Positions 1 through 8,280 of a DNA stretch of 49,238 nucleotides are shown here, one piece after another. The position numbers and the translations under genes are program-made. Below the pieces are notes generated by a model that worked only from the letters and a program-made list of their open reading frames with translations, made no database searches and had not been told where the DNA came from. This DNA comes from Oscillospiraceae bacterium (lineage in GTDB: Bacteria; Bacillota; Clostridia; Oscillospirales; Ruminococcaceae): NCBI GenBank assembly GCA_009778065.1, contig WRKM01000023.1:1-49238 (forward strand). Reading direction: 5' to 3'. Position 1 is the stretch's first letter. Each line of letters begins with the position of its first letter.

Positions 1-1416
1 TGTTATGCGACAGAAAATGTAACGGCAAGCGATTCCCGTGCCGGAGGATTTGCGGGAAGATTTAACGGCGGGTCTATCACTGTCAGAAACTGTTACTCTA
101 CGGGAACTGTTTCAAACGTCAGCTTTTCCGGCGGTTTCGTAGGTGAAATAACCTATTCCACTGCCAAAATCGAAAACTGTTACACAACATCAAATCACCC
201 CAAAGGATTCAGCGGTGATACAATAGGGATTTATGAAAACTGTTTCTTCGATAACAACCGCTCGCTGTCCAAGGACGAAAGAGGACGCACAACCGCAGAA
301 ATGATGAATTCTGCGACCTATGTTGATTGGGATTTTGAGAATGTTTGGGAGATTGACGAAGGGAATAGTTATCCGACATTAAGAGCATTTCAAATAAATC
401 ATGTTACCGAATACATAGAAATTCACACAGTCGAACAATTTAACGCAATAAGAGACAACCTCGGAGGGAATTATCGCTTAACAGCAGATATAGATTTAAG
501 CGGTTATGAATGGACACCTATAGGCACGAACGTATCACCGTTCATCGGAATCTTTGACGGTAACGGTCATAAAATCAGCAATCTTACCGTAAATCTTCCG
601 ACAACGGATTATGTCGGGCTTTTCGGACGGAATAACGGAGTGATTAAAAACTTGAAGTTAAGCGATGTTAGCGTATCGGGAAGAAACTATGTCGGCGGAC
701 TTGCGGGTTCTAACAGCGGATTGATTAATAACAGTTCTGTATCGGGTGTGGCGAACGTAACGGGGACTACAGACTATATCGGCGGCTTTGTCGGAAGAAA
801 CAGCGGATTTATCACAAACAGTTCCGTTTCTGGTGTGTCGAACGTAACAGGAACTACAGACTATATCGGCGGCTTTGTCGGAAGTAACAGCGGTCGTATA
901 TTAAATTCATTCTCGACTGCCACTACACAAGGCAAAAGATATGTCGGCGGTTTCGTGGGCAACATGACAGGCGGCTTGATTGACGGGTGTTACGCGACAG
1001 GAAACGCAAACGCAAGCGGCTCGTATACGGGAGGATTCGTAGGTCGCATTAGCGGAGCGAGTTCAATTATACGGAACTGCTACTCTATGGGAAATGTTTC
1101 TGACGGCTCTTATTCGGGCGGGTTCGTTGGCTATGTCGGCACAGCTACGGTAAGAATCGAAAATAGCTACACAACATCAACCCATTCAAATGGCTTTTCG
1201 GGAGGCTCTCCGGGAGTTTATTTAAACTGCTATTTTAACAAAGACCTCTCACTGTCAACAAACGCAAGAGGACGCACAACCGCACAACTACAAAACTCTG
1301 CTACTTTTGTGAATTGGGATTTTGAAAACATTTGGGAGATTGACGAGGGAAATAGTTATCCTACTTTAAGAGGGGTAACAGAGCTTTTAGAGTATCAATA
1401 TCAACAAGCGGCTTAG
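1..1416 (+). CDS. GLUG-repeat surface protein, 3' part (5' end outside window)
   Basis: The frame is open from the first base, so the start lies upstream; 471 residues are visible. The protein is built of GLUG-type repeats: short Gly-rich units such as GGFVG and GGFAG alternate with NCYSTG- or NSFST-like strands, as in beta-helical secreted adhesin-like proteins. Two larger modules end in nearly the same closing segment (NSATYVDWDFENVWEIDEG and NSATFVNWDFENIWEIDEG, each followed by NSYPTLR), showing internal duplication. A second unit at about 420-580 (HTVEQFNAIRDNLGGNYRL, then a DIDLSG strand) is the usual opening of a GLUG block. No membrane anchor or sorting signal follows the last repeat. 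The exact role is unknown; export and surface binding are inferred from the family. A strong terminator follows the stop. Confidence 0.85.
   Translation, partial: CYATENVTASDSRAGGFAGRFNGGSITVRNCYSTGTVSNVSFSGGFVGEITYSTAKIENCYTTSNHPKGFSGDTIGIYENCFFDNNRSLSKDERGRTTAEMMNSATYVDWDFENVWEIDEGNSYPTLRAFQINHVTEYIEIHTVEQFNAIRDNLGGNYRLTADIDLSGYEWTPIGTNVSPFIGIFDGNGHKISNLTVNLPTTDYVGLFGRNNGVIKNLKLSDVSVSGRNYVGGLAGSNSGLINNSSVSGVANVTGTTDYIGGFVGRNSGFITNSSVSGVSNVTGTTDYIGGFVGSNSGRILNSFSTATTQGKRYVGGFVGNMTGGLIDGCYATGNANASGSYTGGFVGRISGASSIIRNCYSMGNVSDGSYSGGFVGYVGTATVRIENSYTTSTHSNGFSGGSPGVYLNCYFNKDLSLSTNARGRTTAQLQNSATFVNWDFENIWEIDEGNSYPTLRGVTELLEYQYQQAA
730..903 (+). repeat. Two tandem 87-bp coding repeats in the GLUG protein
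   Basis: The unit beginning AACAGTTCTGT at 730 is repeated from 817 with few changes and includes the shared block GACTATATCGGCGGCTTTG. The period is 87 bp (29 residues), so the copies stay in frame. This is a recent internal duplication of one GLUG unit. Confidence 0.8.
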
Positions 1417-1430
1417 TCTCTTACGGCTGA

Positions 1431-1463
1431 GAGTCGCCGTAAATTCTGCGGCGACTCTTTTTT
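1431..1463 (+). terminator. Rho-independent terminator of the GLUG gene
   Basis: A perfect 9-bp stem, GAGTCGCCG (1431-1439) with CGGCGACTC (1449-1457), is followed by six T. A second, weaker dyad (ACCCGTAAT at 1472-1480 with ATTACGGGT at 1488-1496) lies just downstream without a long T-run. Confidence 0.9.
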
Positions 1464-1503
1464 CACCGCTGACCCGTAATTATCAAAATTACGGGTTTCA
1501 CCC

Positions 1504-1532
1504 TTGACATTGAGCTTTAATTATGTTAGTAT
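1504..1532 (+). promoter_or_regulatory. Promoter of the chemoreceptor gene
   Basis: TTGACA (1504-1509) and a weaker -10, TAGTAT (1527-1532), are separated by 17 bp. It lies about 50 bp upstream of a GGAGGGG ribosome site and the ATG at 1582. Confidence 0.6.
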
Positions 1533-1581
1533 ATTAAATAAGAGTTTAGAAATACTTTTATAGACAATTCAGGAGGGGAAA

Positions 1582-3192
1582 ATGAAATTTAATAAGCTTG
1601 CTTCTAAGGTCGCCTTCATCGTTACGGCGTCTGTTGTTATCATTGGAGGTGCCGCCTGCGCGTACATGCAGACCCGCATAATTGATGAGATTGACAAAAA
1701 CTCGAGGATTAGCGCGAGGTATTACCTAAAAGAGTTGGCGGAGGAATGTGATATTGCGATAACAGGAGGTATGCCGGACAGTTATCTTGAAAATATCGTA
1801 AAATCGGCGAAAATCTATGATACAGGGTTTGCCGCTTTGGCGAACGAGAACGATGTATTTTTTAACATCGGCGATTACATAAGTGCCTTTACGCCGAGTG
1901 AGAAAAACACACTGTCGGAGACGGCGAAAAGGAATCCGAAAACCGCCTTCGACTTTAGTGCGGGCGGCGTAAAGTACACCGTAGCACAAATCGAACTTTT
2001 AAACGATTATTCCCTATATGTTTTAGCTCCGAGAGGCGAGGTAATGGCAGATGTCTACGCATCAATTATGAGATTCGCGATAATTTTTTCCTCTGTGGTC
2101 GTCATTATAATTATAGTGAGCCGTATAATAGGAAAGAAAATGGCAGAACCCATGGTCGCTCTCGCCGAGATTTTAAAAAGAGCAGGTCAAACGGGAGAAA
2201 TCGCACTTACTACCACGGACAGGGCGACTCTCAATAAATACTCTAACCAGACGGATGAAATCGGACAGTGTATCACGGCTTCCATAGGTCTTTTTGAGCA
2301 TATAAATAATGTCGCTTCAGAATTAGAGTCGTTATCCGAGGGTGATTTAACCGTTGAACTCGATGTTATTTCAGAAAGAGACGTACTCGGTAAATCTCTC
2401 ATGCACATGGTGAAAAGTCTAAACAATTTATTCTCTGATATTAACACATCCGCGAATCAAGTGACCTCAGGCGCTTCTCAAATAGCCGATGGCGCGCAGA
2501 TGTTAGCGAGCGGCTCAACCGAGCAAGCGGCGACTTTAGAACAGCTCTCCGCTTCCATTTCCGACATATCCGATAAGACCTCGAAGAACGCCGAAAGAAC
2601 CGGAAACGCCGCCGAACTCGCAGCTATAATAATGCAGAATGCCGAAAAAGGAAACAGGCAGATGCAACACATGATTGCCGCGGTTAACGAAATTAATGTG
2701 GCAAATCAGAATATCAGCAAGGTGATAAAAGCCATTGACGATATTGCCTTTCAGACTAATATTCTCGCACTTAACGCCGCTGTCGAGGCAGCAAGAGCCG
2801 GAAGCGCGGGAAAGGGGTTTGCGGTTGTCGCCGAGGAGGTTCGTAACCTTGCCGCAAAGAGTGCGGATTCGGCTAAGGAAACAAGCGACTTGATAGCGAA
2901 CTCTATGGAAAAAGCACAGCTCGGTACACAAATTGCGAGCGAAACCGCCGAAAGTCTTAACGAAATTGTTACGGGAATCGGAGAAAGCAGTAGAATCATT
3001 GCCGACATAGCAAGGTCTTCAGATGAACAATCAGGTGCAGTAAACCAAATCAACAGCGCAGTAAATCAAGTAACACAGGTAGTTCAGCAAAACAGCGCGA
3101 CAGCGCAGGAAAGCGCGGCGGCATCTCAAGAAATGAGCGGTCAGGCATGTGTGCTGCAAGACTTAGTTGCTAAATTTAAACTTAAAAGTTAA
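1582..3192 (+). CDS. Methyl-accepting chemotaxis protein
   Basis: A 536-residue membrane chemoreceptor that would pass an external signal to CheA/CheW. Residues 10-28 form the first membrane helix and a roughly 130-residue extracytoplasmic sensor follows. [15 protein letters not shown] (about 165-180) is the second helix. A HAMP-like linker comes next ([15 protein letters not shown]), with a second HAMP-like stretch around 235-275. The coiled-coil signalling domain has the diagnostic hairpin tip near residues 386-436 ([19 protein letters not shown], then [19 protein letters not shown]). GGAGGGG lies about 6 bp before the ATG. The sensor domain is too divergent to name a ligand. There are no chemotaxis neighbours, so it is probably one of many receptors encoded as a stand-alone gene. 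Confidence 0.96.
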   Translation: MKFNKLASKVAFIVTASVVIIGGAACAYMQTRIIDEIDKNSRISARYYLKELAEECDIAITGGMPDSYLENIVKSAKIYDTGFAALANENDVFFNIGDYISAFTPSEKNTLSETAKRNPKTAFDFSAGGVKYTVAQIELLNDYSLYVLAPRGEVMADVYASIMRFAIIFSSVVVIIIIVSRIIGKKMAEPMVALAEILKRAGQTGEIALTTTDRATLNKYSNQTDEIGQCITASIGLFEHINNVASELESLSEGDLTVELDVISERDVLGKSLMHMVKSLNNLFSDINTSANQVTSGASQIADGAQMLASGSTEQAATLEQLSASISDISDKTSKNAERTGNAAELAAIIMQNAEKGNRQMQHMIAAVNEINVANQNISKVIKAIDDIAFQTNILALNAAVEAARAGSAGKGFAVVAEEVRNLAAKSADSAKETSDLIANSMEKAQLGTQIASETAESLNEIVTGIGESSRIIADIARSSDEQSGAVNQINSAVNQVTQVVQQNSATAQESAAASQEMSGQACVLQDLVAKFKLKS

Positions 3193-3202
3193 CTTTAATT
3201 TT

Positions 3203-3230
3203 GAAAACCATGCTTTAAGGCATGGTTTTC
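3203..3230 (+). terminator. Hairpin after the chemoreceptor gene, probable terminator
   Basis: A perfect 11-bp stem, GAAAACCATGC (3203-3213) and GCATGGTTTTC (3220-3230), closes a 6-nt loop right after the stop. The T-run beyond it is poor (AGTAAAGTTT), so it may be a weak terminator or an RNA-stabilising hairpin. Confidence 0.6.
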
Positions 3231-3264
3231 AGTAAAGTTTCACCTTTCTATACGATAAAAAACA

Positions 3265-3293
3265 TTGACGTTTTATAGAAACCTTGCTATAAT
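3265..3293 (+). promoter_or_regulatory. Promoter of the GH5 lipoprotein gene
   Basis: TTGACG (3265-3270), a 17-bp spacer, and a perfect TATAAT (3288-3293). The start codon is about 100 bp downstream, leaving a leader long enough for the structured element at 3318-3395. Confidence 0.8.
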
Positions 3294-3317
3294 GGAAAGG
3301 AAGTAGTTGGAGAGGAG

Positions 3318-3395
3318 TGAAAGTTTGAAAGAACCGGTGCAAATCGGGGAAAACGAAACTTTCAAATGCACCTTTGTGAGGGAAGGACATGGTGA
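3318..3395 (+). promoter_or_regulatory. Putative structured 5' leader RNA (copy 1 of a motif also before csm5)
   Basis: TGAAAGTTT (3318-3326) can pair with AAACTTTCA (3356-3364), and GGTGCA (3336-3341) with TGCACC (3367-3372). The two stems interleave, so together they would form an H-type pseudoknot. The loop AATCGGGGAAAACGAAACTT and the downstream GGACATGG are nearly identical to the leader of csm5 at 43503-43565, where the second stem has different bases that still pair. The element ends in the ribosome site (GGTGA) of the next gene. I do not recognise it as a known riboswitch class. Confidence 0.45.
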
Positions 3396-3401
3396 ATAAA
3401 C

Positions 3402-4571
3402 ATGCGCAGAATCTCAGCGGCTTTGATTCTCATTTTCTTTATTCTATCGGTTGCGTGTAAAGGCGGCGGAGCAAGAGGCGTCCCGCCGAGCGAAACCTTG
3501 CCCTTTAACGATATATCAGCTTTTGACCTAATAAGAAATATAAATGTAGGCTGGAATTTAGGTAACGCACTCGATGCAAGGTACGACTCCGGCACTGCTC
3601 ATACCTCTACAGTCCGCGCTCTTGAAACTGCGTGGGGTAATCCGCAGACCACTAAGGCAAATATTGATGCAATAAAGACTGCGGGATTTAACGCTGTCCG
3701 TATACCCGTGACATGGCATAAGGTTATCGACTCTGAGTATAATATCCGTGCGGACTGGATGGAGCGGGTCACGGAGATTGTTAACTACGCATCACTCAAC
3801 GATATGTACGTCATTTTAAATACTTACCACGATGAGAACTTGTTTGTACTGTCGGACAAAATGATGCCGCAGACCGAAAAAGCTTTTATAAGAATATGGC
3901 AGCAAATAGCCGAGAATTTTAAAAACTATGATGAAAAGCTGATGTTCGAGGCTATGTCTGCTCCCCGAATCTTCGATAGTCCCGATGAGTGGAACAGCGA
4001 TAACACCGAAGGGATTAAAAACTTAAACACTCTTAATCAAATTTTTGTCGATACAATAAGAAACACGGGAGGAAGTAACGAAAAACGCATACTTATAATC
4101 ACTACTTTCATATCGTCTTTAAGCGGACCTGCAGTAGATTCGTTTATATTGCCCAAAGACACGGCGGCTGATAAGCTCATAATCGCTGTTCGGGGTTTTA
4201 TACCTTATAATTTCACGCATAACCCCGGCGGCGGATGGTCTTCAACCTGGAGCAAAAGTTTTTTGGGAGATACTGTTGAGATTGACGAGACTTTAAGCAT
4301 TATTGAGAACCTATTCATAAGCAGAGGGGTTCCTGTAATTATTATAGAAATGGGTGCGATTAACAGAAATAATAATGATTCGAGAGCCGAGTGGGCTGAG
4401 TACTTTGTCAGCCGCGCTAAAGAAAGAAATATACCCTGCTTTTGGTGGGATAACGGGGTTACGGAGTTATCGACCGCTACGAGAGAAGGCTTCGGAATTT
4501 TCAACAGGTCGTCAAACAAGGTCGAGCATGAGGAAATAATTGACGCACTCTTACGCGGTGCGGGAGAGTAA
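3402..4571 (+). CDS. GH5-family cellulase-like lipoprotein lacking the acid/base Glu
   Basis: A 389-residue member of the glycoside hydrolase 5 (endoglucanase) fold. A lipoprotein signal peptide ends at LSVAC, with the lipid Cys at residue 19, so it should be anchored outside the membrane. Family motifs are present: NVGWNLGNALDA near 50-60, AGFNAVRIPVTW, NTYHDEN (H143), FWWDNG near the end, and the nucleophile region VIIIEMGA with E316. In active GH5 enzymes the motif NEP supplies the acid/base Glu; here it reads MSAPR (185-189), with Ala at 187. The HxY motif has become VRGFIPY (R264). The catalytic pair is therefore broken, and I infer a non-hydrolytic carbohydrate-binding or degenerate role. 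The gene has its own promoter and a structured leader. The start has a GGTGA ribosome site 6 nt upstream. Confidence 0.88.
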   Translation: MRRISAALILIFFILSVACKGGGARGVPPSETLPFNDISAFDLIRNINVGWNLGNALDARYDSGTAHTSTVRALETAWGNPQTTKANIDAIKTAGFNAVRIPVTWHKVIDSEYNIRADWMERVTEIVNYASLNDMYVILNTYHDENLFVLSDKMMPQTEKAFIRIWQQIAENFKNYDEKLMFEAMSAPRIFDSPDEWNSDNTEGIKNLNTLNQIFVDTIRNTGGSNEKRILIITTFISSLSGPAVDSFILPKDTAADKLIIAVRGFIPYNFTHNPGGGWSSTWSKSFLGDTVEIDETLSIIENLFISRGVPVIIIEMGAINRNNNDSRAEWAEYFVSRAKERNIPCFWWDNGVTELSTATREGFGIFNRSSNKVEHEEIIDALLRGAGE

Positions 4572-4579
4572 AAAGTGCT

Positions 4580-6289
4580 TCAGTGCGTCAGTAAATCCCG
4601 TCTGCTGTAACCTATAAATCCGATTGTGGTGAGTAGTAGGGCTATTCCCGACATGACCGCTAAGCTCAAAATGCTTACCTCGTCAGATTGAAGGTGAGCC
4701 AAATCAGTAACACGTATAATCGGTATATGCGCCATCGGAGATATTTTTTCGAGCCAGTTCGGTAATATACCCATGCCGCCGACTAAAGTCGTAAAGCATA
4801 TAAAACCGTAAAACCCCCATATTACACCCGTGGCTTTCGGAAAAAATCCGACCAATAAAACAGCAAAGCCTATGATAATCCAAAGAGCGGGTAGATAAGC
4901 CATACTCGCCTTAAACACTTTTTCCAAAACAAACGGATTCGATACACCGTTTGCAGATGTTACTGCGTCTGTAACATAATATAAGCCGAGTAAGGTGGCT
5001 AATTGCATAATTGCACTCAATGCAAATGCAATTGTTGTAAAACAGCATAAATATTTAGTTTTTGAGACCGAGCGGGAAAGAATGTTTTCCGCTCGTCCTT
5101 CTTTTTCTTCACTTCGGAGCTTTAAAGCCGCCATAAGTAGCGGAATCATAGCGATAAGCGTCATCATCGACGTCACGAACGTACCGAATCCGTCAACTAT
5201 CATTTCGGCTTTTACCTCGTCTGAAGCGTGTTCTGCCATTTCTTCACTCACACCCATAAGCATTAAATATTCGGGACTTTCGCTCACAAAACCGGGTACA
5301 TCGCCAATCACCGAGCCGTAAGACGCGCCGAGTGAAAACATAACAATTACCCAGACAAGAATCATCGTGCTTAAAAGCCTGAATGAGAACCCAAAAGGTG
5401 AAAGCATAGCGGGTAGGGCGGTTTTTCTACCCGGACGAGCGGGAATAAACCCTTGCCCCAAATCACGCACAGAGTTAAGCTTAAAAGCGAGCAGTGATAT
5501 TAAAATAGCTGTAATAATCAGAAAAATAAGCGGTACAAAGTCGTTTTCTACAAAAACTTTTGAGCGTTGCGCTAATCCGAGGGGGCTTATATAAGATAAG
5601 AACTCGTTACTTTTATTCACGCCGTCATTACTTGTGTTCATCATACTTGCATCACCCGCGGCACGGAGCATATAACAAACTCCGAGACTTAAAAACGATA
5701 AGCCCATTGCACTGCCTGTATTAGACGAAAGTTGACAGAACACAGCCGTTATTGCCGCAAAAACTAACCCTACCGCGCCTGTCACCATTCCGTACAGCAT
5801 ACACGAGATAAAGTCCATGCTCTCAACTTGAGCCGCAAAAACTCCGAGACCCAAAGTCACAGCAAGAATAAAATTTAAAATCAATGCCAAAATCATAGCG
5901 GCATTAATATTTGCAAGTCTGCCCACGGGAAGCGAGCGGACGACCTCGGCACGCCATCGCTCTTCATCGGCTCGGGTGTGACGAGCTACGATAAACACGT
6001 TCATAATCGCGGCGGTCAACGAAATCCATAACAGCATCATTCCGCCGTACATTGCTCCCGCCGTATAATTGTCTGCGCCATATATAGGACCGAGCATACC
6101 GACCATTACCGGATTATTATATACCTCGGCGAACTGCTGTCTTGCATCGGCATCAAATAATCCTGCCATTCCGGGCGCTAAGGCGACTGAAAACAATACT
6201 ATTGATACAATCCAGATTGTTGATACAATCCGCTCGCGGCGGAGCATAAAGCGAACAAGTCTGCCTGTATGAGCAAAATTCTCTCTCAT
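4580..6289 (-). CDS. ABC-2 type exporter permease
   Basis: A 569-residue integral membrane protein with about twelve hydrophobic segments in two similar halves, each preceded by an amphipathic stretch. It fits the large ABC-2 permeases of drug and antibiotic exporters (the tetronasin/polyketide-resistance type). The hydrophobic segments run from IVSTIWIVSIVLFSVALAP near the N-terminus to the C-terminal ALLLTTIGFIGYS. It begins 33 nt after the stop of the ATPase gene on the same strand and should pair with it to export a hydrophobic compound. Regulation would come from the TetR gene at the head of the operon. The substrate cannot be read from the sequence. The gene converges on the GH5 gene with an 8-bp gap and no clear terminator between them. 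Confidence 0.9.
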   Translation of the reverse strand: MRENFAHTGRLVRFMLRRERIVSTIWIVSIVLFSVALAPGMAGLFDADARQQFAEVYNNPVMVGMLGPIYGADNYTAGAMYGGMMLLWISLTAAIMNVFIVARHTRADEERWRAEVVRSLPVGRLANINAAMILALILNFILAVTLGLGVFAAQVESMDFISCMLYGMVTGAVGLVFAAITAVFCQLSSNTGSAMGLSFLSLGVCYMLRAAGDASMMNTSNDGVNKSNEFLSYISPLGLAQRSKVFVENDFVPLIFLIITAILISLLAFKLNSVRDLGQGFIPARPGRKTALPAMLSPFGFSFRLLSTMILVWVIVMFSLGASYGSVIGDVPGFVSESPEYLMLMGVSEEMAEHASDEVKAEMIVDGFGTFVTSMMTLIAMIPLLMAALKLRSEEKEGRAENILSRSVSKTKYLCCFTTIAFALSAIMQLATLLGLYYVTDAVTSANGVSNPFVLEKVFKASMAYLPALWIIIGFAVLLVGFFPKATGVIWGFYGFICFTTLVGGMGILPNWLEKISPMAHIPIIRVTDLAHLQSDEVSILSLAVMSGIALLLTTIGFIGYSRRDLLTH

Positions 6290-6322
6290 TTTTTCACCAT
6301 ATCCTTTCTTATTTCTCGGTTC

Positions 6323-7201
6323 TTATGCCCCGTAATGGCGCATGAATAATTCTTCTAAAGTGGGCGGCATACTTTCGAGCTTTGTTATTCCGAACTTTGA
6401 AATATGTGATACTACGTTTCCTATATCGTCTGAGTCTACCCTGAAGGACAGCTCGCCGTGTTTCTCTTCAATTTCATGAACGCCTTTAACACCCGCAAGA
6501 TTTTCAATCGGCTTTTCAGTGATTACGTTCATGAATATGCTCGTAAGATGGCGAAGCTCATTTAACGTACCCGTTTCTACAACCCGCCCCTCTCGGATAA
6601 TACCTACCCTGTCACAGAGCCGCTCAACCTCTTGTAAGATATGGCTTGATAGAAATATACTTTTTCCTGCGGCTTTTATTTCAGCTACGCACTCCTGAAA
6701 AATCTGCTCCATAAGCGGGTCAAGCCCCGAAGTCGGCTCATCAAGAATATATAAATCCGCATCTGATGCAAACGCCGCCACAAGCGCGACCTTTTGCCTG
6801 TTCCCTTTTGAATATGTCCGACATTTTTTTGACGGGTCAAGCTCAAAACTTTTTATCAGTTTTTGACGTTTTTCTTTATTGCTTTTCTGCCGCAGACTTA
6901 CGAAAAGGTCAATTACCTCTCCGCCTGTTAAATTAGGCCACAGATTTACGTCTCCGGGAACGTAGGCAACCCGCTTGTGAATTTCTACAGCGTCTTTCCA
7001 TGCGTCTTTTCCAAAGACCGTCGCTTTTCCTTCTGTAGCTTGTAAAATTCCTAAAAGAACCCGAATCGTTGTGGTCTTCCCCGCCCCGTTAGGACCGATA
7101 AACCCGAAGACTTCGCCCTCGCGCAGTTGTAAATTAACCTTATCAAGAGCGGTGAATTTACCGAATTTCTTCGTAAGGTTTTGTGTTTCAAGCATGAACA
7201 T
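6323..7201 (-). CDS. ABC exporter ATP-binding protein
   Basis: A 292-residue ATPase. Walker A is GPNGAGKTT (36-44), the signature is the variant YSKGNRQK typical of the drug-export ATPases, Walker B is LYILDEPTSGLDP, and the H-loop is SSHIL. The frame is open 29 codons further upstream. I chose the ATG at 7201 (MFMLETQNL) because AAAGGAGGG lies 7 nt before it and the longer form would run into the TetR gene. The C-terminal 80 residues are the usual accessory domain of CcmA-type export ATPases. It is second in the three-gene TetR-ATPase-permease operon and would energise the permease encoded next. Confidence 0.95.
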   Translation of the reverse strand: MFMLETQNLTKKFGKFTALDKVNLQLREGEVFGFIGPNGAGKTTTIRVLLGILQATEGKATVFGKDAWKDAVEIHKRVAYVPGDVNLWPNLTGGEVIDLFVSLRQKSNKEKRQKLIKSFELDPSKKCRTYSKGNRQKVALVAAFASDADLYILDEPTSGLDPLMEQIFQECVAEIKAAGKSIFLSSHILQEVERLCDRVGIIREGRVVETGTLNELRHLTSIFMNVITEKPIENLAGVKGVHEIEEKHGELSFRVDSDDIGNVVSHISKFGITKLESMPPTLEELFMRHYGA

Positions 7202-7223
7202 AAAAAAGCCCTCCTTTAGTTTT

Positions 7224-7868
7224 TTATATACTACCTTCATCGGCTCGCCGATAAAAATTTTTCCTGAACAGTTCAATACATTCATCAAATTCCCGCATCA
7301 AAAGAACTATATCAAGACTTTTTCCGTGCGGCATTTCGTTCATTCTCCCTGTTGTATAATACAACAACAATCGGGTGACAAGCTCAGGATTAACACCTTC
7401 TTTAAATCTCGAAAAATCTATACCCTCAAAGTAAGGCTGTATGTTAAAACTAAGCTTACTTACCGACATAATCTTCTTAATTTCGGGTTCTACCTCAGGG
7501 TCGGCTTCAAAAAACATACTCTCCATAAATATCATCATATCGGGGTAGTTGCTGATTGCTTTAAGCTTTAATTCCGATATAGCTCTTATACGCTTGAAAA
7601 AATCGGTTTCAGATGTGTCAAGCTCTTTTATAACGCCGCTTGCAATCGCATCTGCACAAAAATGTATAAGATACAGGTATAACTCTTTTTTACATCCGAA
7701 ATAATGAAAAATCATAGCTTTTGAAATACCCGCCCCTGCGGCTATATCTGCGACTGAAGCTTTTTTATAGCCGTTTTTTCCAAACGCATATAGCGCGGCG
7801 TTTATTATATTTTGCTGTTTTTCCGAAGCCAAATGTAAAAAATGTTCTAACGGTTTTGCTTTTTGCAA
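7224..7868 (-). CDS. TetR-family transcriptional repressor of the ABC exporter operon
   Basis: A 214-residue regulator. The N-terminal helix-turn-helix (IINAALYAFGKNGYKKASVADIAA, then GISKAMIFHYFGCKKELYLY) is a textbook TetR DNA-binding domain, and the rest is the ligand-binding and dimerisation domain. The start is TTG at 7868, with AAGGGGG 7 nt upstream; no ATG fits better. The stop is 22 nt before the ATPase start, so all three genes form one operon. Two near-identical palindromes flank and overlap the promoter, so the protein very likely represses its own operon and is released by an exported compound. Confidence 0.93.
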   Translation of the reverse strand: MQKAKPLEHFLHLASEKQQNIINAALYAFGKNGYKKASVADIAAGAGISKAMIFHYFGCKKELYLYLIHFCADAIASGVIKELDTSETDFFKRIRAISELKLKAISNYPDMMIFMESMFFEADPEVEPEIKKIMSVSKLSFNIQPYFEGIDFSRFKEGVNPELVTRLLLYYTTGRMNEMPHGKSLDIVLLMREFDECIELFRKNFYRRADEGSI

Positions 7869-7895
7869 ATTACCGCCCCCTTTTCGCTTATAATT

Positions 7896-7914
7896 ATAAA
7901 CCGAATCGGTTTAT
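7896..7914. promoter_or_regulatory. TetR operator 1 (downstream of the -10)
   Basis: A perfect 19-bp palindrome: ATAAACCGA, a central A, then TCGGTTTAT. It lies between the -10 box and the TetR start codon, so bound repressor would block early transcription. Its core ACCGA-N-TCGGT is shared with operator 2, centre to centre 37 bp away. Confidence 0.85.
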
Positions 7915-7921
7915 TTATTTC

Positions 7922-7950
7922 ATTATAACACAATAAACCGATTCGGTCAA
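7922..7950 (-). promoter_or_regulatory. Promoter of the TetR-ABC exporter operon
   Basis: Read on the minus strand: TTGACC (7950-7945), 17 bp, TATAAT (7927-7922). The -35 shares bases with operator 2 and operator 1 lies just downstream of the expected start of transcription. Confidence 0.88.
7937..7947. promoter_or_regulatory. TetR operator 2 (overlaps the -35)
   Basis: ACCGA, central T, TCGGT: the same core as operator 1 but without the longer flanking symmetry. Occupancy would cover the -35 box directly. Confidence 0.8.
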
Positions 7951-8065
7951 TAGATTTTCAAAAAATTTTTCGCGAAAATATAAACAAAAAAACAAAGCGG
8001 TTTTTGTGATTTTGTTAAAAAGCAAAACCGCCGTGCATTTCGCGGCGACCCTTAAATCTTATGTC

Positions 8066-8098
8066 AAAAGGGTATCAACATTTAAGCGATACCCTTTT
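8066..8098. terminator. Bidirectional terminator hairpin
   Basis: AAAAGGGTATC (8066-8076) pairs with GATACCCTTTT (8088-8098), with T-runs on both strands. On the minus strand it ends the 8.1-14.9 kb gene block. Other dyads lie just before it: GCGGTTTT (7997-8004) with AAAACCGC (8024-8031), and CGCCG with CGGCG at 8029-8047. I see no gene in 7951-8117. Confidence 0.8.
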
Positions 8099-8117
8099 TC
8101 ATGTTAAAAATTATGCT

Positions 8118-8280
8118 CTACCCCTCATCTGCATAAGCATATATCTTCCCCTGCAACGCCGCCCATGCTTCATCTGTCAAAATCCCCAAGGCTTCATATT
8201 TCGGGAGCATTTCTATGAGTTCTTCGGGGGTTATGCCTGCTTCAAGATAGGCGGCGTTTTTACTATAAATCCATCTGTTC
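8118..8280 (-). pseudogene. Gene scrap, C-terminal fragment of an unknown protein
   Basis: On the minus strand an open stretch ends at the TAG at 8120-8118 and reads as a convincing protein tail (AAYLEAGITPEELIEMLPKY, then EALGILTDEAWAALQGKIYA). It has no ATG at its head and its 5' part overlaps the end of the neighbouring 123-residue gene in another frame. I take it as a 5'-truncated remnant. The family is unknown to me. Together with the fragment at 10652 it suggests repeated recombination at the 3' side of the island. Confidence 0.45.

Noticed and set aside
3318-3395. Cyclic di-GMP or preQ1/SAM-II type riboswitch
   Set aside because: The pseudoknot layout is suggestive, but none of the conserved core sequences of those classes that I can recall are present, so I report it only as an unnamed structured leader.
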